A DNA stretch of 64,000 nt, taken from the NCBI GenBank assembly GCA_963782985.1, contig CAWALU010000003.1, forward strand, positions 248,001-312,000. The letters are read 5' to 3'. The stretch comes from CAVSWT01 sp963782985. Its GTDB lineage: Bacteria > Bacteroidota > Ignavibacteria > Ignavibacteriales > Ignavibacteriaceae. The notes under the pieces are model-generated. The model did no database searches and was not told where the DNA came from. It saw only the letters and a program-made list of their open reading frames with translations. Made by a program: the position numbers and the translations under genes. This document shows positions 28,101 to 37,005 of the stretch, in pieces (within the stretch, counting starts at the first letter, position 1; every line of letters begins with the position of its first letter).

Positions 28101-28640
28101 TCATAATTTATTTAAATAATTTTTTGCCATGTAAATTCCGCAAATTGTTTTTGAATCAATTATCTCCCCGTTTCGAATCATGTTTTCAACTTCATCAAAA
28201 CTAAATTCAAAAACTTGCATTCCATATTCGCCTTCTTCCCTGTTATGATCGCCGTCCTTTAAATCTCTCGCTAAATATATGTGCAAGATTTCCGTGCAGA
28301 AACCGGGAGTTGTGGAAATAGACCCCAGCTTTATTACGTCTTCAGATTTATACCCTGTTTCTTCTTGAAGTTCGCGAACAGCGCATAACATCGGGTCTTC
28401 ATTTAAATCTAATTTACCGGCGGGCAGTTCAATTAAAAATTTTTGAAGCGGATATCTATATTGCTTAACGAGAATTAATTTTCCTTCGTTGGTTATCGGG
28501 ACAACAACCGCGCCGCCGGGATGAACCGCAACTTCTCTAACTCCCTCATTCCCGCTGTCATAAATAATTTGATCAACTTGTAAATCAAAAACTTTCCCGC
28601 GGAACAATATTTCACTTTTCTTTAATTTAAAATTCGTCAT
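28101..28640 (-). CDS. Nudix hydrolase, ADP-ribose pyrophosphatase type
   Basis: 179 aa from the ATG at 28640 (MTNFKLKKSEILF is the usual family start; an ATG 17 codons upstream gives an untypical basic tail). The Nudix box runs GKLDLNEDPMLCAVRELQEETGY, matching GX5EX7REUXEEXGU. Upstream VHPGGAVVVPIT and KQYRYPLQKFLIELPAG, and downstream TPGFCTEILHIYLARDL, fit the NudF/ADP-ribose group, which hydrolyses ADP-ribose to AMP and ribose-5-phosphate. Follows recN's start with a 105-base gap on the same strand. Confidence 0.92.
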   Translation of the reverse strand: MTNFKLKKSEILFRGKVFDLQVDQIIYDSGNEGVREVAVHPGGAVVVPITNEGKLILVKQYRYPLQKFLIELPAGKLDLNEDPMLCAVRELQEETGYKSEDVIKLGSISTTPGFCTEILHIYLARDLKDGDHNREEGEYGMQVFEFSFDEVENMIRNGEIIDSKTICGIYMAKNYLNKL

Positions 28641-28714
28641 AAATAAATTTAGGTTTTTGTTATATCGTTTATTCGCTTTAGTAATAAACAAAAGTTAATA
28701 ATTCAAATTACTTT

Positions 28715-29086
28715 TCATCTATCTTTTGGATCATAATAGGGAATAAGCTCGCTGCCCAGATATTTCATTAATGCGGTTATAACTCCAAGATCATCGAGGT
28801 AACCTACTAAAGGCGCAATATCTGGAATGGCATCAATGGGAGAAATAAAATACACCAGCGCTGCGGCAACTATGGCTTTTCTATGCCATGAAACAAATGG
28901 ATCGCGCAAATATTTATACAGCGCTAAAATATCCTTTGCGAATGAAATTTTTTTGCCGACGCGTTCAAGTTTTGTCCATAAATTTTCTTCCACAAAACGG
29001 ACTTGCTCTGTAGTCTTCTCTTCGCTCTCTCCGCCAAAATCTAATTCGTCAAAAGTTATATCGTCATCATATTCTGTTTGATTCAT
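28715..29086 (-). CDS. DUF1232 (YkvA-like) membrane protein
   Basis: 123 aa. An acidic N-terminal tail is followed by the DUF1232 core: a predicted membrane hairpin VAAALVYFISPIDAIPDIAPLVGYLDDLGVI, in which SPIDAIPD...GYLDD is the family hallmark. Function unknown in the family. It lies 11 bases downstream of the S9 peptidase gene, on the same strand, so probably co-transcribed with it. Confidence 0.9.
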   Translation of the reverse strand: MNQTEYDDDITFDELDFGGESEEKTTEQVRFVEENLWTKLERVGKKISFAKDILALYKYLRDPFVSWHRKAIVAAALVYFISPIDAIPDIAPLVGYLDDLGVITALMKYLGSELIPYYDPKDR

Positions 29087-29097
29087 TTTATCACCTT

Positions 29098-31125
29098 TTA
29101 TTTTTTATATTTTTCAAACCAGTCGAAAACAGTGTTCCACCATAAACGAGCATTTTGGGGTTTTGTTACCCAGTGGTATTCATCAGGATAAAGTAACAAC
29201 TTGCTATCCACACCCAACCTCTGCAATGAAGTGAACAATTGAAAAGCCTGCTCCTCCGCAACTCTAAAATCATTTTGACCTTGAATAATAAGCATTGGAG
29301 TTTTTGCATTTTGAATAAAGTTTTGCGGATTCCATTTTTCATAAAGTTGTTTATTCTCCCACGGCGTTCCATTAAATTCCCATTCGGTAAACCAAAGTTC
29401 TTCCGTAGTACCCCAGGCGCTTATAGTGTTAAAAACTCCATCGTGCGAAACGAGCGCATTAAATCTATCGGTATGCCCTTCGATCCAATTTATCATAAAT
29501 CCGCCGAATGAAGCGCCCGCGGCAAAAGTATTTTTTGCATCAATATAATTTAAATTTTTTACGGCGTAATCATAAACATTCATCAAATCTTCGTAGGCTC
29601 TTCCGCCCCAATCTTTGGAAATATCATTTGTGTAGCGCTGTCCGTAGCCCGTGCTGCCGGTAGGATTTGGGGCAATAATAACGTAGCCTTTGGAAGCGAA
29701 CAATTCCGTGTTCCATCGGAAATGGAATTCATCATTCCAATGACCCTGCGGTCCCCCGTGAATTAAAAAGATTAAAGGATATTTTTTTGTTGAATCGAAA
29801 AACGGGGGCTTAATTAAAATTGATTGAACTCTATAATCGCCGGCGCCTTTCGTCCAAATAGTATCGAGAGGATTCATTTCAATTTGTGAAAGCAGCTCGG
29901 AATTTAAATGAGTAATTTGTTTTAAATTTTTACCGTCTGTATTCATCGAAAAAATCTCAAACGGCTGGGTTGATTTTTGCCGCTTGAAGAAAATTGTTTT
30001 GCCGTCGGATGAAACTTTTAAATTTTTATTGCTTCCTTCTTTTAGAATGATAGAAATATTTTTAGTTGAAATATCAAGCTTATAAATTGATTCATAAATT
30101 TCATTAGCAGAAACAAAATAAATTGTTTTCGAATTAGGCGACCAGATAAATTCACCAATCGACTTCTCCAAATCTTTTGACAAATTTGTTAAGCCGCCGG
30201 TTTCTCTATCGTATAAAAATAAAAACGCCTGATCAGATTCGTGACCCGCAGTTAACATAGAAGTGAATGCAATATATTTTCCGTCGGGCGAGTAAACAGG
30301 CTGATTATCATTGCCTTTGCTGGTTGATATTTTTTTTGCCGCGGCTGCGCTTTGTTTATCAATATCATTTAATTTGACGATAAAAATATCGTTGTTGGTT
30401 GAGACGGCAAGTTGATTCGATTCGTTCATTGTAAACGCAGCTTCATTTCCATCAGGCGAAAAGTTATAATCGTTATCGCTTCCGAGCGCTATTGGCGGCA
30501 CATCAAAATCGCTTCCAAAATTTAAATCCGTTGTTTTTTTTGATTCAACATCCAGTAAAAATAAATGACTTCTTTTTGCATCGCGCCACTCGTTCCAATG
30601 GCGATACATTAACTCCGTTATAATTTTTGCTTTTACTTTGTTCGAATCTTTTTCAGCTTTGCGCTGTTTGTTGCAATCATCGTCGGGACAATCAGGATAA
30701 ACGGATGAAACAAATAAAATTTTAGTTCCGTCATTTGACCATCTAATTCCCGAAACATCAGTTGAGAGATTTGTTAATTGTTTTTCATTTGAGCCATCAA
30801 TATTCGCCGTCCAAATTTGATTGGCAAGTAGATAAGCAATTCGTTTTCCGTCAGGCGAAAACTTTGGTTTAGTTTCATTTTTATCTGAATTTTTAAAAGT
30901 ACGAAGATTTGATCCATCGGCATTAATTAAAAAAATATTTGAATTACCTTTATTCTCATCCATGCTGTAAATCTTAACTTCCAACGCTATATTTTTTCCG
31001 TTGGGTGAAACATCAAAATTTTCAATTCGTTTCATCGACCATAAATCTTCAACAGTTAAGGGGCGTTTTGGTTGCGGTAAAATTGTCATTGTAAAAATTA
31101 TTAGTGAGAAGATTATCTTACACAT
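29098..31125 (-). CDS. Secreted S9-family serine peptidase (prolyl oligopeptidase type)
   Basis: 675 aa. A signal peptide (IIFSLIIFTMTILPQ) precedes an N-terminal beta-propeller built of PD40-like blades (FDVSPNGKNIALEVKIY, PKFSPDGKRIAYLL, PVYSPDGKYIAFTS). The C-terminal alpha/beta hydrolase domain has FLIHGGPQGHW, nucleophile GASFGGFMINW (Ser 539), the Asp in GQNDFRVAEEQA and the His in PDEYHW. This is the dipeptidyl/acylaminoacyl peptidase architecture. Likely periplasmic and used for peptide scavenging. A TATTTTTG -7-like box on this strand lies at 31157-31164 with a weak ATTG 20 bases further upstream. Confidence 0.93.
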   Translation of the reverse strand: MCKIIFSLIIFTMTILPQPKRPLTVEDLWSMKRIENFDVSPNGKNIALEVKIYSMDENKGNSNIFLINADGSNLRTFKNSDKNETKPKFSPDGKRIAYLLANQIWTANIDGSNEKQLTNLSTDVSGIRWSNDGTKILFVSSVYPDCPDDDCNKQRKAEKDSNKVKAKIITELMYRHWNEWRDAKRSHLFLLDVESKKTTDLNFGSDFDVPPIALGSDNDYNFSPDGNEAAFTMNESNQLAVSTNNDIFIVKLNDIDKQSAAAAKKISTSKGNDNQPVYSPDGKYIAFTSMLTAGHESDQAFLFLYDRETGGLTNLSKDLEKSIGEFIWSPNSKTIYFVSANEIYESIYKLDISTKNISIILKEGSNKNLKVSSDGKTIFFKRQKSTQPFEIFSMNTDGKNLKQITHLNSELLSQIEMNPLDTIWTKGAGDYRVQSILIKPPFFDSTKKYPLIFLIHGGPQGHWNDEFHFRWNTELFASKGYVIIAPNPTGSTGYGQRYTNDISKDWGGRAYEDLMNVYDYAVKNLNYIDAKNTFAAGASFGGFMINWIEGHTDRFNALVSHDGVFNTISAWGTTEELWFTEWEFNGTPWENKQLYEKWNPQNFIQNAKTPMLIIQGQNDFRVAEEQAFQLFTSLQRLGVDSKLLLYPDEYHWVTKPQNARLWWNTVFDWFEKYKK

Positions 31126-31275
31126 TTTTTCCTCTAATTAAGTATTGTCTGCTTTTCAAAAATACTTGAACTACTTTAGAAAGGCAATGTAAAGTGATGC
31201 TTGTTAAAATTACTTTAATTAAATTTGCAGCTTAATAGATAAAGCAAATCATCATTCATTTCACAAAAAACAAAA

Positions 31276-31989
31276 TTGAAAAGCGAAAATTATATTTTTC
31301 TTCCCGGCTTGCACAAGCAGTTAGAAATTTTATTTAAAAATATAGAAGAGAACCAAAAACAAATTCTTGTAATCGGCGCTAACAGTGAAAGCATTGCTGA
31401 AGCCCTGCAAATAAAATATGATTCCGATGTAATTATTATTGTTGACGAAAACGAGTCGCTACTCAAATCTCGTCTTCTTCTTAAAAACATTAATAGAGTT
31501 TCTGTAAGAATGATGGATTTTGATAACACTGATTTTTCGCAGGAAAAATTTGATTTGGTTTATGCGCAAGCTTCTGTCTCCGGTAAAAACAGAAATAAAA
31601 ATTTAAAAGAGATTAAGAAAATTTTAAAGCCTGGCGGAATTTTGTGCGTTGGTGAAATTACAAAGCTCGCCGCCGATGAGCCGAAATTTATTGCCGACAT
31701 TTGGGAAGCCTCATCCCTCTTGCCTTTAAAATCTTCTGAATTAAAAAATAACTATTTAAATAAAAATTTTTCTTTAATACATAGTGAAGATCTTTCTTTT
31801 ACATTAAGAGAATTCTATTTGTATAGCAGCAGATTATTAAACGAACAAAAAGATTCGCTTTCAGAAAACGAAAAAAGTTATTACAAAACAATTCTGAAAA
31901 AAATTAGTCATGAATCGAATGTTTACTTGAAGCTTGGCGGCGATAAATATATTGGATTTGAAGTTTTAATTTTGAAGAAAGAAGCATGA
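31276..31989 (+). CDS. SAM-dependent methyltransferase, class I
   Basis: 237 aa. A Rossmann methyltransferase with a weakly conserved motif I (QILVIGANSESIAEAL), the acidic ribose-binding residue in IIIVDENESLL, motif IV FDLVYAQASVSG and post-IV LKEIKKILKPGGILCVGEIT. The substrate is not predictable. The start is a TTG with no strong ribosome site, so the exact N-terminus is uncertain. Its stop overlaps the start of the next methyltransferase gene by four bases (ATGA). Confidence 0.82.
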   Translation: MKSENYIFLPGLHKQLEILFKNIEENQKQILVIGANSESIAEALQIKYDSDVIIIVDENESLLKSRLLLKNINRVSVRMMDFDNTDFSQEKFDLVYAQASVSGKNRNKNLKEIKKILKPGGILCVGEITKLAADEPKFIADIWEASSLLPLKSSELKNNYLNKNFSLIHSEDLSFTLREFYLYSSRLLNEQKDSLSENEKSYYKTILKKISHESNVYLKLGGDKYIGFEVLILKKEA

Positions 31990-33434
31990 TGAAAAAAGGA
32001 GATTTAGTTGAATTAGAAATCGAGAAATATGCTTTTGAGGGGAAGGGAATTGCGAAAATTAATAAGCACTTAGTTGACCCTTCGTCAATTCAAACCAACG
32101 AAAAAAATTATATTGTTTTTGTGAACGGCTCATATCCCGGCGATAAAGTTTCAGCGCGTCTTTTAAAAATAAAAAAGTCTTACGCTGAAGCTAAAGCAGA
32201 CAAAATAATTACTTCATCTGCATTAAGGGTTAAAGCTCGATGTAAATATTTCGGAACATGCGGCGGCTGTAAACAACAGGACTTGAATTATGATGAACAA
32301 TTAAAATTTAAACAGCAGCAGGTAAAAGAGATTTTTGAAAAGCTCGGCGGATTTAAAGACATACTGATTGAAAATATAATTCCTTCTAAAAATATTTTTT
32401 ACTACAGAAATAAAATGGAATTTTCTTTTGCGGATAAGCGCTGGCTGACAAAAGATGAAATAAATAATGAGAATATTATTGACCGCGACTTTGCCCTCGG
32501 TTTACACATACCAAGAATTTTTGATAAGGTTTTAGACATTGACGAATGTTTTCTTCAATCAGAATTATCAAACAAAATTGTAAACTTTACGCGTGATTTT
32601 TTTAAGAAGGAAGAGACTACAATTTATTCCACAAAAAGTCATCGCGGCTATTTAAGAAATTTGGTAATTAAAAATTCGCACCATTCAAACGATATTATGG
32701 TTAATCTTGTTACCGGTGAAGATAATGAAGAATTAATGAAAGAATATTCTGAAAAATTATTATTTGAAGTACCCCAGGTAACCACAATAATTAATAACGT
32801 TAATTTGAGAAAAGCATCAGTTGCAATTGGAGATTACGAAAAAGTGTATTTTGGTTGTGGCTACATTAATGATTCTATTGGGACATATAAATTTAGAATA
32901 AGCGCCAATTCATTCTTCCAGACAAACACTTTGCAGGCAGAAAAACTTTATCAAACAGCGCTTGATTTTGAAGAGTTAAAAGGTAAAGAAATTGTCTATG
33001 ATTTTTATGCCGGAGCCGGAACAATCTCAATTTATATTTCAAACAAAGCAAAAGAAGTTTACGCAATTGAAACTGTTGAATCATCAATTAAAGACGCCGA
33101 AGAAAATATAAAGATTAATAATATTAACAATGTAAAATTTATTGAAGCTGATCTTTATAAATCTTTTTATCCAAGAGTTGAAGAACTGAATTTACCCAAA
33201 CCAAATGTTGTTATACTTGATCCACCCCGAAGCGGAATGCACAAAAATACAGTTGAAGATATTATTAAATTGTCGCCGCAAAAAATAGTTTACGTAAGCT
33301 GCAACCCAACCACTCAAGTTAGAGATATAAAATTATTAACAGAGAATGGTTACAGTTTAGTTAAGATGAGACCTGTCGATATGTTTCCGCATACTTACCA
33401 TATTGAAAATGTTGCTTTGCTGATTAAAAAGTGA
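31986..33434 (+). CDS. rlmD: 23S rRNA (uracil-5-)-methyltransferase RlmD (TrmA/RumA family)
   Basis: 482 aa. An N-terminal TRAM-like domain (about 5-72) is followed by an iron-sulfur cluster set C86, C92, C95 (CKYFGTCGGC) and C188 (DIDECF), matching the four cysteines of RlmD. The C-terminal SAM domain has DFYAGAGTISIYI, LDPPRSGMH and VYVSCNPTTQVRD (catalytic Cys), with C-terminal MFPHTYHIENVALL. Such enzymes methylate U1939 or U747 of 23S rRNA; the paralogues cannot be separated by eye. Translationally coupled to the upstream methyltransferase. Confidence 0.92.
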   Translation: MMKKGDLVELEIEKYAFEGKGIAKINKHLVDPSSIQTNEKNYIVFVNGSYPGDKVSARLLKIKKSYAEAKADKIITSSALRVKARCKYFGTCGGCKQQDLNYDEQLKFKQQQVKEIFEKLGGFKDILIENIIPSKNIFYYRNKMEFSFADKRWLTKDEINNENIIDRDFALGLHIPRIFDKVLDIDECFLQSELSNKIVNFTRDFFKKEETTIYSTKSHRGYLRNLVIKNSHHSNDIMVNLVTGEDNEELMKEYSEKLLFEVPQVTTIINNVNLRKASVAIGDYEKVYFGCGYINDSIGTYKFRISANSFFQTNTLQAEKLYQTALDFEELKGKEIVYDFYAGAGTISIYISNKAKEVYAIETVESSIKDAEENIKINNINNVKFIEADLYKSFYPRVEELNLPKPNVVILDPPRSGMHKNTVEDIIKLSPQKIVYVSCNPTTQVRDIKLLTENGYSLVKMRPVDMFPHTYHIENVALLIKK

Positions 33435-33668
33435 ATTTAATTTTCAAATTAATACTTATTCTTAAAAATAGGCAGTAATAAATTCTTTTGAATTTAAGTA
33501 AATTTTACACCGGTGCGGGATTACTACGCTAAGTTAAAATTTTATAAAGATTTATCCTTTTGTAAGATTTACGGATTATTTGGGTACAATTAATGGAAAA
33601 AATCAACTAAAATGAATAAGATAAAATTTTCTTATTCTAATTCATCCAAACAAATTTTAGGTGATTTT

Positions 33669-34280
33669 ATGAAAAACATACTCTTTGTAATCTTTGCTTC
33701 TGCGTTACTTCTAATCGGATGCAAAGACAATATGGATTCTGGAATTACGGGACCAGACGTTTCCAGTCAATCCATTGAAAAAACTCCATCATTTATAACT
33801 TTGCCTGCTAGAACTGAGGGCAGCCATTCTTTGCTAAAAGCTTCCAAAATGTTAGTTACTGTAAAAGATGGCGGAAAAATTTCTTATAAAGACAGTTACA
33901 TGTCAATAAGTGGTAAAATAGAAATTGATTTGGAATTAGAATTTAAAAAACATTCGGTTTCAGAAGATATTATGGTAGATGTTTATATTTCTTCAGAAAC
34001 TGCAGGCGGTTCAATAGGGGTTAATTTTGGTCCTTCTCCAACTACTTTTCTCATTCCGGCTAAACTTAATATGAAGGTTTCCGGCTTAGATCCCACTTCG
34101 CTTCCCGAAAATAAATCTGATTTGCAATTATTATATACAGGTCTAGGGGATCAGGAAAATGTTTATGAAGTAATGAAAACAAAAGAAATAAAAATGGATA
34201 AACATAAAGGATCGATAGAAGTTAAAGAGGGAGAAATACCTCATTTTTCAAGATATCAATGGGCGAAAAAATGTTTCTAG
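33669..34280 (+). CDS. Lipoprotein of unknown function
   Basis: 203 aa from the ATG at 33669, the start of a lipoprotein signal (FVIFASALLLIGCKD, lipid Cys near 18). An ATG 19 codons upstream would break the signal. The mature part is likely beta-rich (MLVTVKDGGKISYKDSYMSISGKIEIDLELEF) with a run resembling VGVNFGPSPTTFLIPAKLNMKVSGLDP that occurs in exported proteins of this phylum. No named domain. It stands alone and ends with a strong terminator. Confidence 0.8.
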   Translation: MKNILFVIFASALLLIGCKDNMDSGITGPDVSSQSIEKTPSFITLPARTEGSHSLLKASKMLVTVKDGGKISYKDSYMSISGKIEIDLELEFKKHSVSEDIMVDVYISSETAGGSIGVNFGPSPTTFLIPAKLNMKVSGLDPTSLPENKSDLQLLYTGLGDQENVYEVMKTKEIKMDKHKGSIEVKEGEIPHFSRYQWAKKCF

Positions 34281-34300
34281 TAGTAGATTTCTGGTGATAA

Positions 34301-34336
34301 AAATGGGCATTCTTAAATAGATGCCCATTTTTTTAT
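34301..34336 (+). terminator. Intrinsic terminator after lipoprotein gene
   Basis: Arms AAATGGGCAT (34301-34310) and ATGCCCATTT (34321-34330), loop of ten bases, then a T run (TTTT before ATA). A textbook terminator 20 bases past the stop. Confidence 0.85.
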
Positions 34337-34434
34337 ACCCTCTTACTCTATCTAATTTCCTTTTCCTTTACTCAAAGTCATTTCGGAAGTTCCTATAAAA
34401 TTTTAATAACTTTAATAAGAGTACGCAATATTTT

Positions 34435-34640
34435 CCGTTGCGTCTCCTCGGCTTAGCATTAGAGAAAAACCGCAGAGCCGCCAAGACGCAGAGAAAACTT
34501 AATTCTTGTTTTCCATCAAACTCCTTTTTTCTTGCTAAAAAATTTATCATCAATTAATTTTAATTGTGTGGCGGCTATTTTTTTCCCTTGCGCCTCCGCG
34601 ACTTAGCGGTAAAGAAAAACCGCAGAGTTGCCGAGAAACA
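34435..34640. repeat. Two copies of a GC-rich CGCAGAG-type intergenic repeat
   Basis: Copy 1 at 34435-34498 and copy 2 at 34585-34640 share the order TTGCG-CTCC-CGGCTTAGC or CGACTTAGC, then AGAGAAAAACCGCAGAG / AAAGAAAAACCGCAGAG and GCC(A/G)AGA. Both are far richer in GC than the AT-rich DNA around them. The pattern resembles the dispersed, non-coding repeat often seen between genes of environmental Bacteroidota and relatives. The remainder of the 34337-34734 gap holds nothing else I can see; a small minus-strand frame through copy 1 is not a gene. Confidence 0.7.
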
Positions 34641-34734
34641 TTATCTTGCTTGTAATTGATTCAATAAAATAGCAAGTTAAGTGAATCAAAATTATAATAA
34701 TCATCAAAATTTTCTTATCAAACTTAATTAACCA

Positions 34735-35766
34735 ATGAAGCGTATAATAACCCAAAATTATTTTCGAAGCTTAAAAATTTTAGAGCAGATATTTTTATTG
34801 CTTGCATTAACAGCTATAATTTCACTTTCCAGTTGTTCTGAAATTACCGCGCCAGCCGATAACTCAGCGCCTTCCACTCCCAGAGATTTTACTTTGATTG
34901 GCGGCGGAGATGGACAAGCTCATTTCAGATGGGAGATAAACAGTGAAAAAGACTTTAAAGAATATCGCTTATACAGATCAGTAAACAATACGAACTCCTT
35001 TAATTTATTGGTTTCAATAATTCAAACAGAATATCTCGATCGTTTTCTTGAGTATGATACAACTTATTATTATTACTTAACCGCCGTGGATAATGCAGGC
35101 AATGAAAGCGCTCCCACAACCATAATTGATATTCAACCATTAAATCTTTCCGCGCCTCAGCCGCCGGCAAGGTTAAATGTTTCGGGTTATAATAATCCGC
35201 AGCAGGGAATTCAGGAAATAAAATTAAACTGGGTTCCGCCTGACATTGGAGATTTAAAGAGTTATTTGGTTTACCGCAGTGAAGATTCCATCTTTACAGC
35301 TAATCCTTCTTCGTTTATTGATTCCACTAATATTTCTTTTTATGAAGACAAAGTTGTTCAGCCAAACAAAAAATACTATTATAAAATTGTAGCCGCTGAT
35401 AAAGGAAATAAACTTAGTCTTCCAAGCAAAGTTGGAGTAGATTTAATTCTTTCAAGTCCTAATTTAATTAGCCCTGCAAACAATACGCGTTTCAGTAATC
35501 CAAAAATATTTAATTGGGATGGCGTAAGCGGGGCGGTAAGTTACGAAGTCTTTGTCGGTAATGGTCCTTTTTCAGACGTAATTTGGTCTTCGGGTAAAAT
35601 CGCGCAAACTGAGGCATCATATACGGGAACGGCTCTTCAAACCTCTAAAGTATATTATTGGTGGGTGGCTGTATATAGTAAAGATAGAATAACTTTTGAA
35701 GATGATTCAATAGTAGCGGCTCAAATCAATTCGTACAGTTTAATCAATAGTTTTTTTGCCGACTAA
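34735..35766 (+). CDS. Lipoprotein with fibronectin type III domains
   Basis: 343 aa. An N-terminal lipoprotein signal (LLALTAIISLSSCSE) is followed by two FN3 modules, about residues 45-135 (PSTPRDFTLIGGGDGQAHFRWE ... YYYLTAVDNAGNESAP) and 142-232 (PPARLNVSGYNN ... YYKIVAADKGNKLSLPS), then a third Ig-like unit (YEVFVGNGPFSDVIWSSGKI). A cell-surface adhesion or binding role is plausible. The stop overlaps the in-frame upstream extension of the next gene; the three genes 34735-37863 are on one strand with tiny gaps and look like a surface operon. Confidence 0.88.
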   Translation: MKRIITQNYFRSLKILEQIFLLLALTAIISLSSCSEITAPADNSAPSTPRDFTLIGGGDGQAHFRWEINSEKDFKEYRLYRSVNNTNSFNLLVSIIQTEYLDRFLEYDTTYYYYLTAVDNAGNESAPTTIIDIQPLNLSAPQPPARLNVSGYNNPQQGIQEIKLNWVPPDIGDLKSYLVYRSEDSIFTANPSSFIDSTNISFYEDKVVQPNKKYYYKIVAADKGNKLSLPSKVGVDLILSSPNLISPANNTRFSNPKIFNWDGVSGAVSYEVFVGNGPFSDVIWSSGKIAQTEASYTGTALQTSKVYYWWVAVYSKDRITFEDDSIVAAQINSYSLINSFFAD

Positions 35767-35791
35767 AAAATTTAAATGGAGATTTTTTTCA

Positions 35792-36997
35792 ATGAATTTT
35801 AAAAATATAATAATTGCAATCACATTAATTTTGATGTTTTCCATTACCACTTTTGCACAAGAAGTGAACATAGTATTGAAAAACAGTAAAGTTATAGTCG
35901 GAAGGATTTTAGAAGAAAAACCTGATTATATACTTTTAGATTATGAACTAGGTCAGTTAAAAGTTGACAGGCAAAATATTGAAAGTATTTCTTACAACCC
36001 ATTTATCAACCTCGGATTAAAAAATGATACTGCTGAAACAAAAATTAATAATGACGACTCTAAAGGTTATAAGTTTACAATAAAAGACCCTGTTGTTGTT
36101 TATTTAAGGAACGGCAGTGTGGTTGCCGGTTTACTATTGGCAAAAAGTTTAAACATGATAATGCTGCAAACTGAATCTGGTAATCTCACAATTCCCAAAG
36201 CAGATCTTTTAAAAATAGAATATGTTTCCAGTGAATATGCAGAAAGAGGCGAAGTAGTAGTTGCACATCTAAATAATGGGCAAACTTTTGAGGGAAATGT
36301 TTACTTTGAAGACTCCAAAGATTTTACATTAGACACAGAATTGGGAAGATTAACTATACCGAAAAATAAGCTTCGTACAATTGAATATACGGGTAAATCC
36401 GGCGGTGCTGAAACTACAATCGCTGAGCAGTATACTAATATTACCTTAAACAAAAGACGTATTCTGCCAAGATATGATGTTTTAGATATTGGCTACACAA
36501 CAAAATTGGGAACTTCTTTTGGTTCAGGTTTCGGGATTGGCTACCAAAGCAGATTTAGCGTTTCTGAATTTGAAGGATTAAACCTAAGCGCCGTTGCCGG
36601 TTTATCGTTAAATTATTTTTCTTTAAATAAAGATAATATACTAAGTCAAAATCAATCGTTGGGCGCTAATCTTAAGGGAGGCGCTTTTATAACTACAATT
36701 GGAGCCGGCGGACAAATAAATATTTATCCTCAGACCGCATCATTCTATGATATATATTTATCTCCGGTACTTGAAGGTCACTTTATTTATAATAAACTAG
36801 AACAAGCATATCCTTCATACCCGCAGTTAAACACAAGTGAAACTACTAGTGAATTAAAATTTGGAATAGGTATGAAGTTTGGCGTCGAGTTTTTGTTTGA
36901 TACATACAGAATTGGAATTCATTATAATATGCATTACATCTTTGGCTCTGATGGATTTAACCAGGTTTCACTGACTTTTGTGAAACCACTTTTTTAG
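35792..36997 (+). CDS. Outer-membrane barrel protein with three tandem 43-residue beta repeats
   Basis: 401 aa from the ATG at 35792, which begins the signal peptide (IIAITLILMFSITTFAQ); an upstream ATG at 35756 lies inside the previous gene. Residues 26-68, 102-144 and 157-199 are three copies of a unit with consensus L-x-N-G-x4-G ... L-x-T-E-x-G-x-L-x-I-P-K-x2-L-x2-I-E-Y. The unit is about the size of a small five-stranded barrel. After residue 225 the sequence becomes an outer-membrane barrel (GFGIGYQSRFSVSEFEG, GVEFLFDTYRIGIHYNMHYIF) ending with aromatic Phe. No family name recognised. It follows the FN3 lipoprotein gene and precedes another barrel gene by five bases. Confidence 0.8.
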   Translation: MNFKNIIIAITLILMFSITTFAQEVNIVLKNSKVIVGRILEEKPDYILLDYELGQLKVDRQNIESISYNPFINLGLKNDTAETKINNDDSKGYKFTIKDPVVVYLRNGSVVAGLLLAKSLNMIMLQTESGNLTIPKADLLKIEYVSSEYAERGEVVVAHLNNGQTFEGNVYFEDSKDFTLDTELGRLTIPKNKLRTIEYTGKSGGAETTIAEQYTNITLNKRRILPRYDVLDIGYTTKLGTSFGSGFGIGYQSRFSVSEFEGLNLSAVAGLSLNYFSLNKDNILSQNQSLGANLKGGAFITTIGAGGQINIYPQTASFYDIYLSPVLEGHFIYNKLEQAYPSYPQLNTSETTSELKFGIGMKFGVEFLFDTYRIGIHYNMHYIFGSDGFNQVSLTFVKPLF

Positions 36998-37005
36998 CAT
37001 AAGTG

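Noticed and set aside
34368..34553. Minus-strand ORF across the CGCAGAG repeat
   Set aside because: It lies inside a repeat, has no start context and a composition unlike neighbouring genes.
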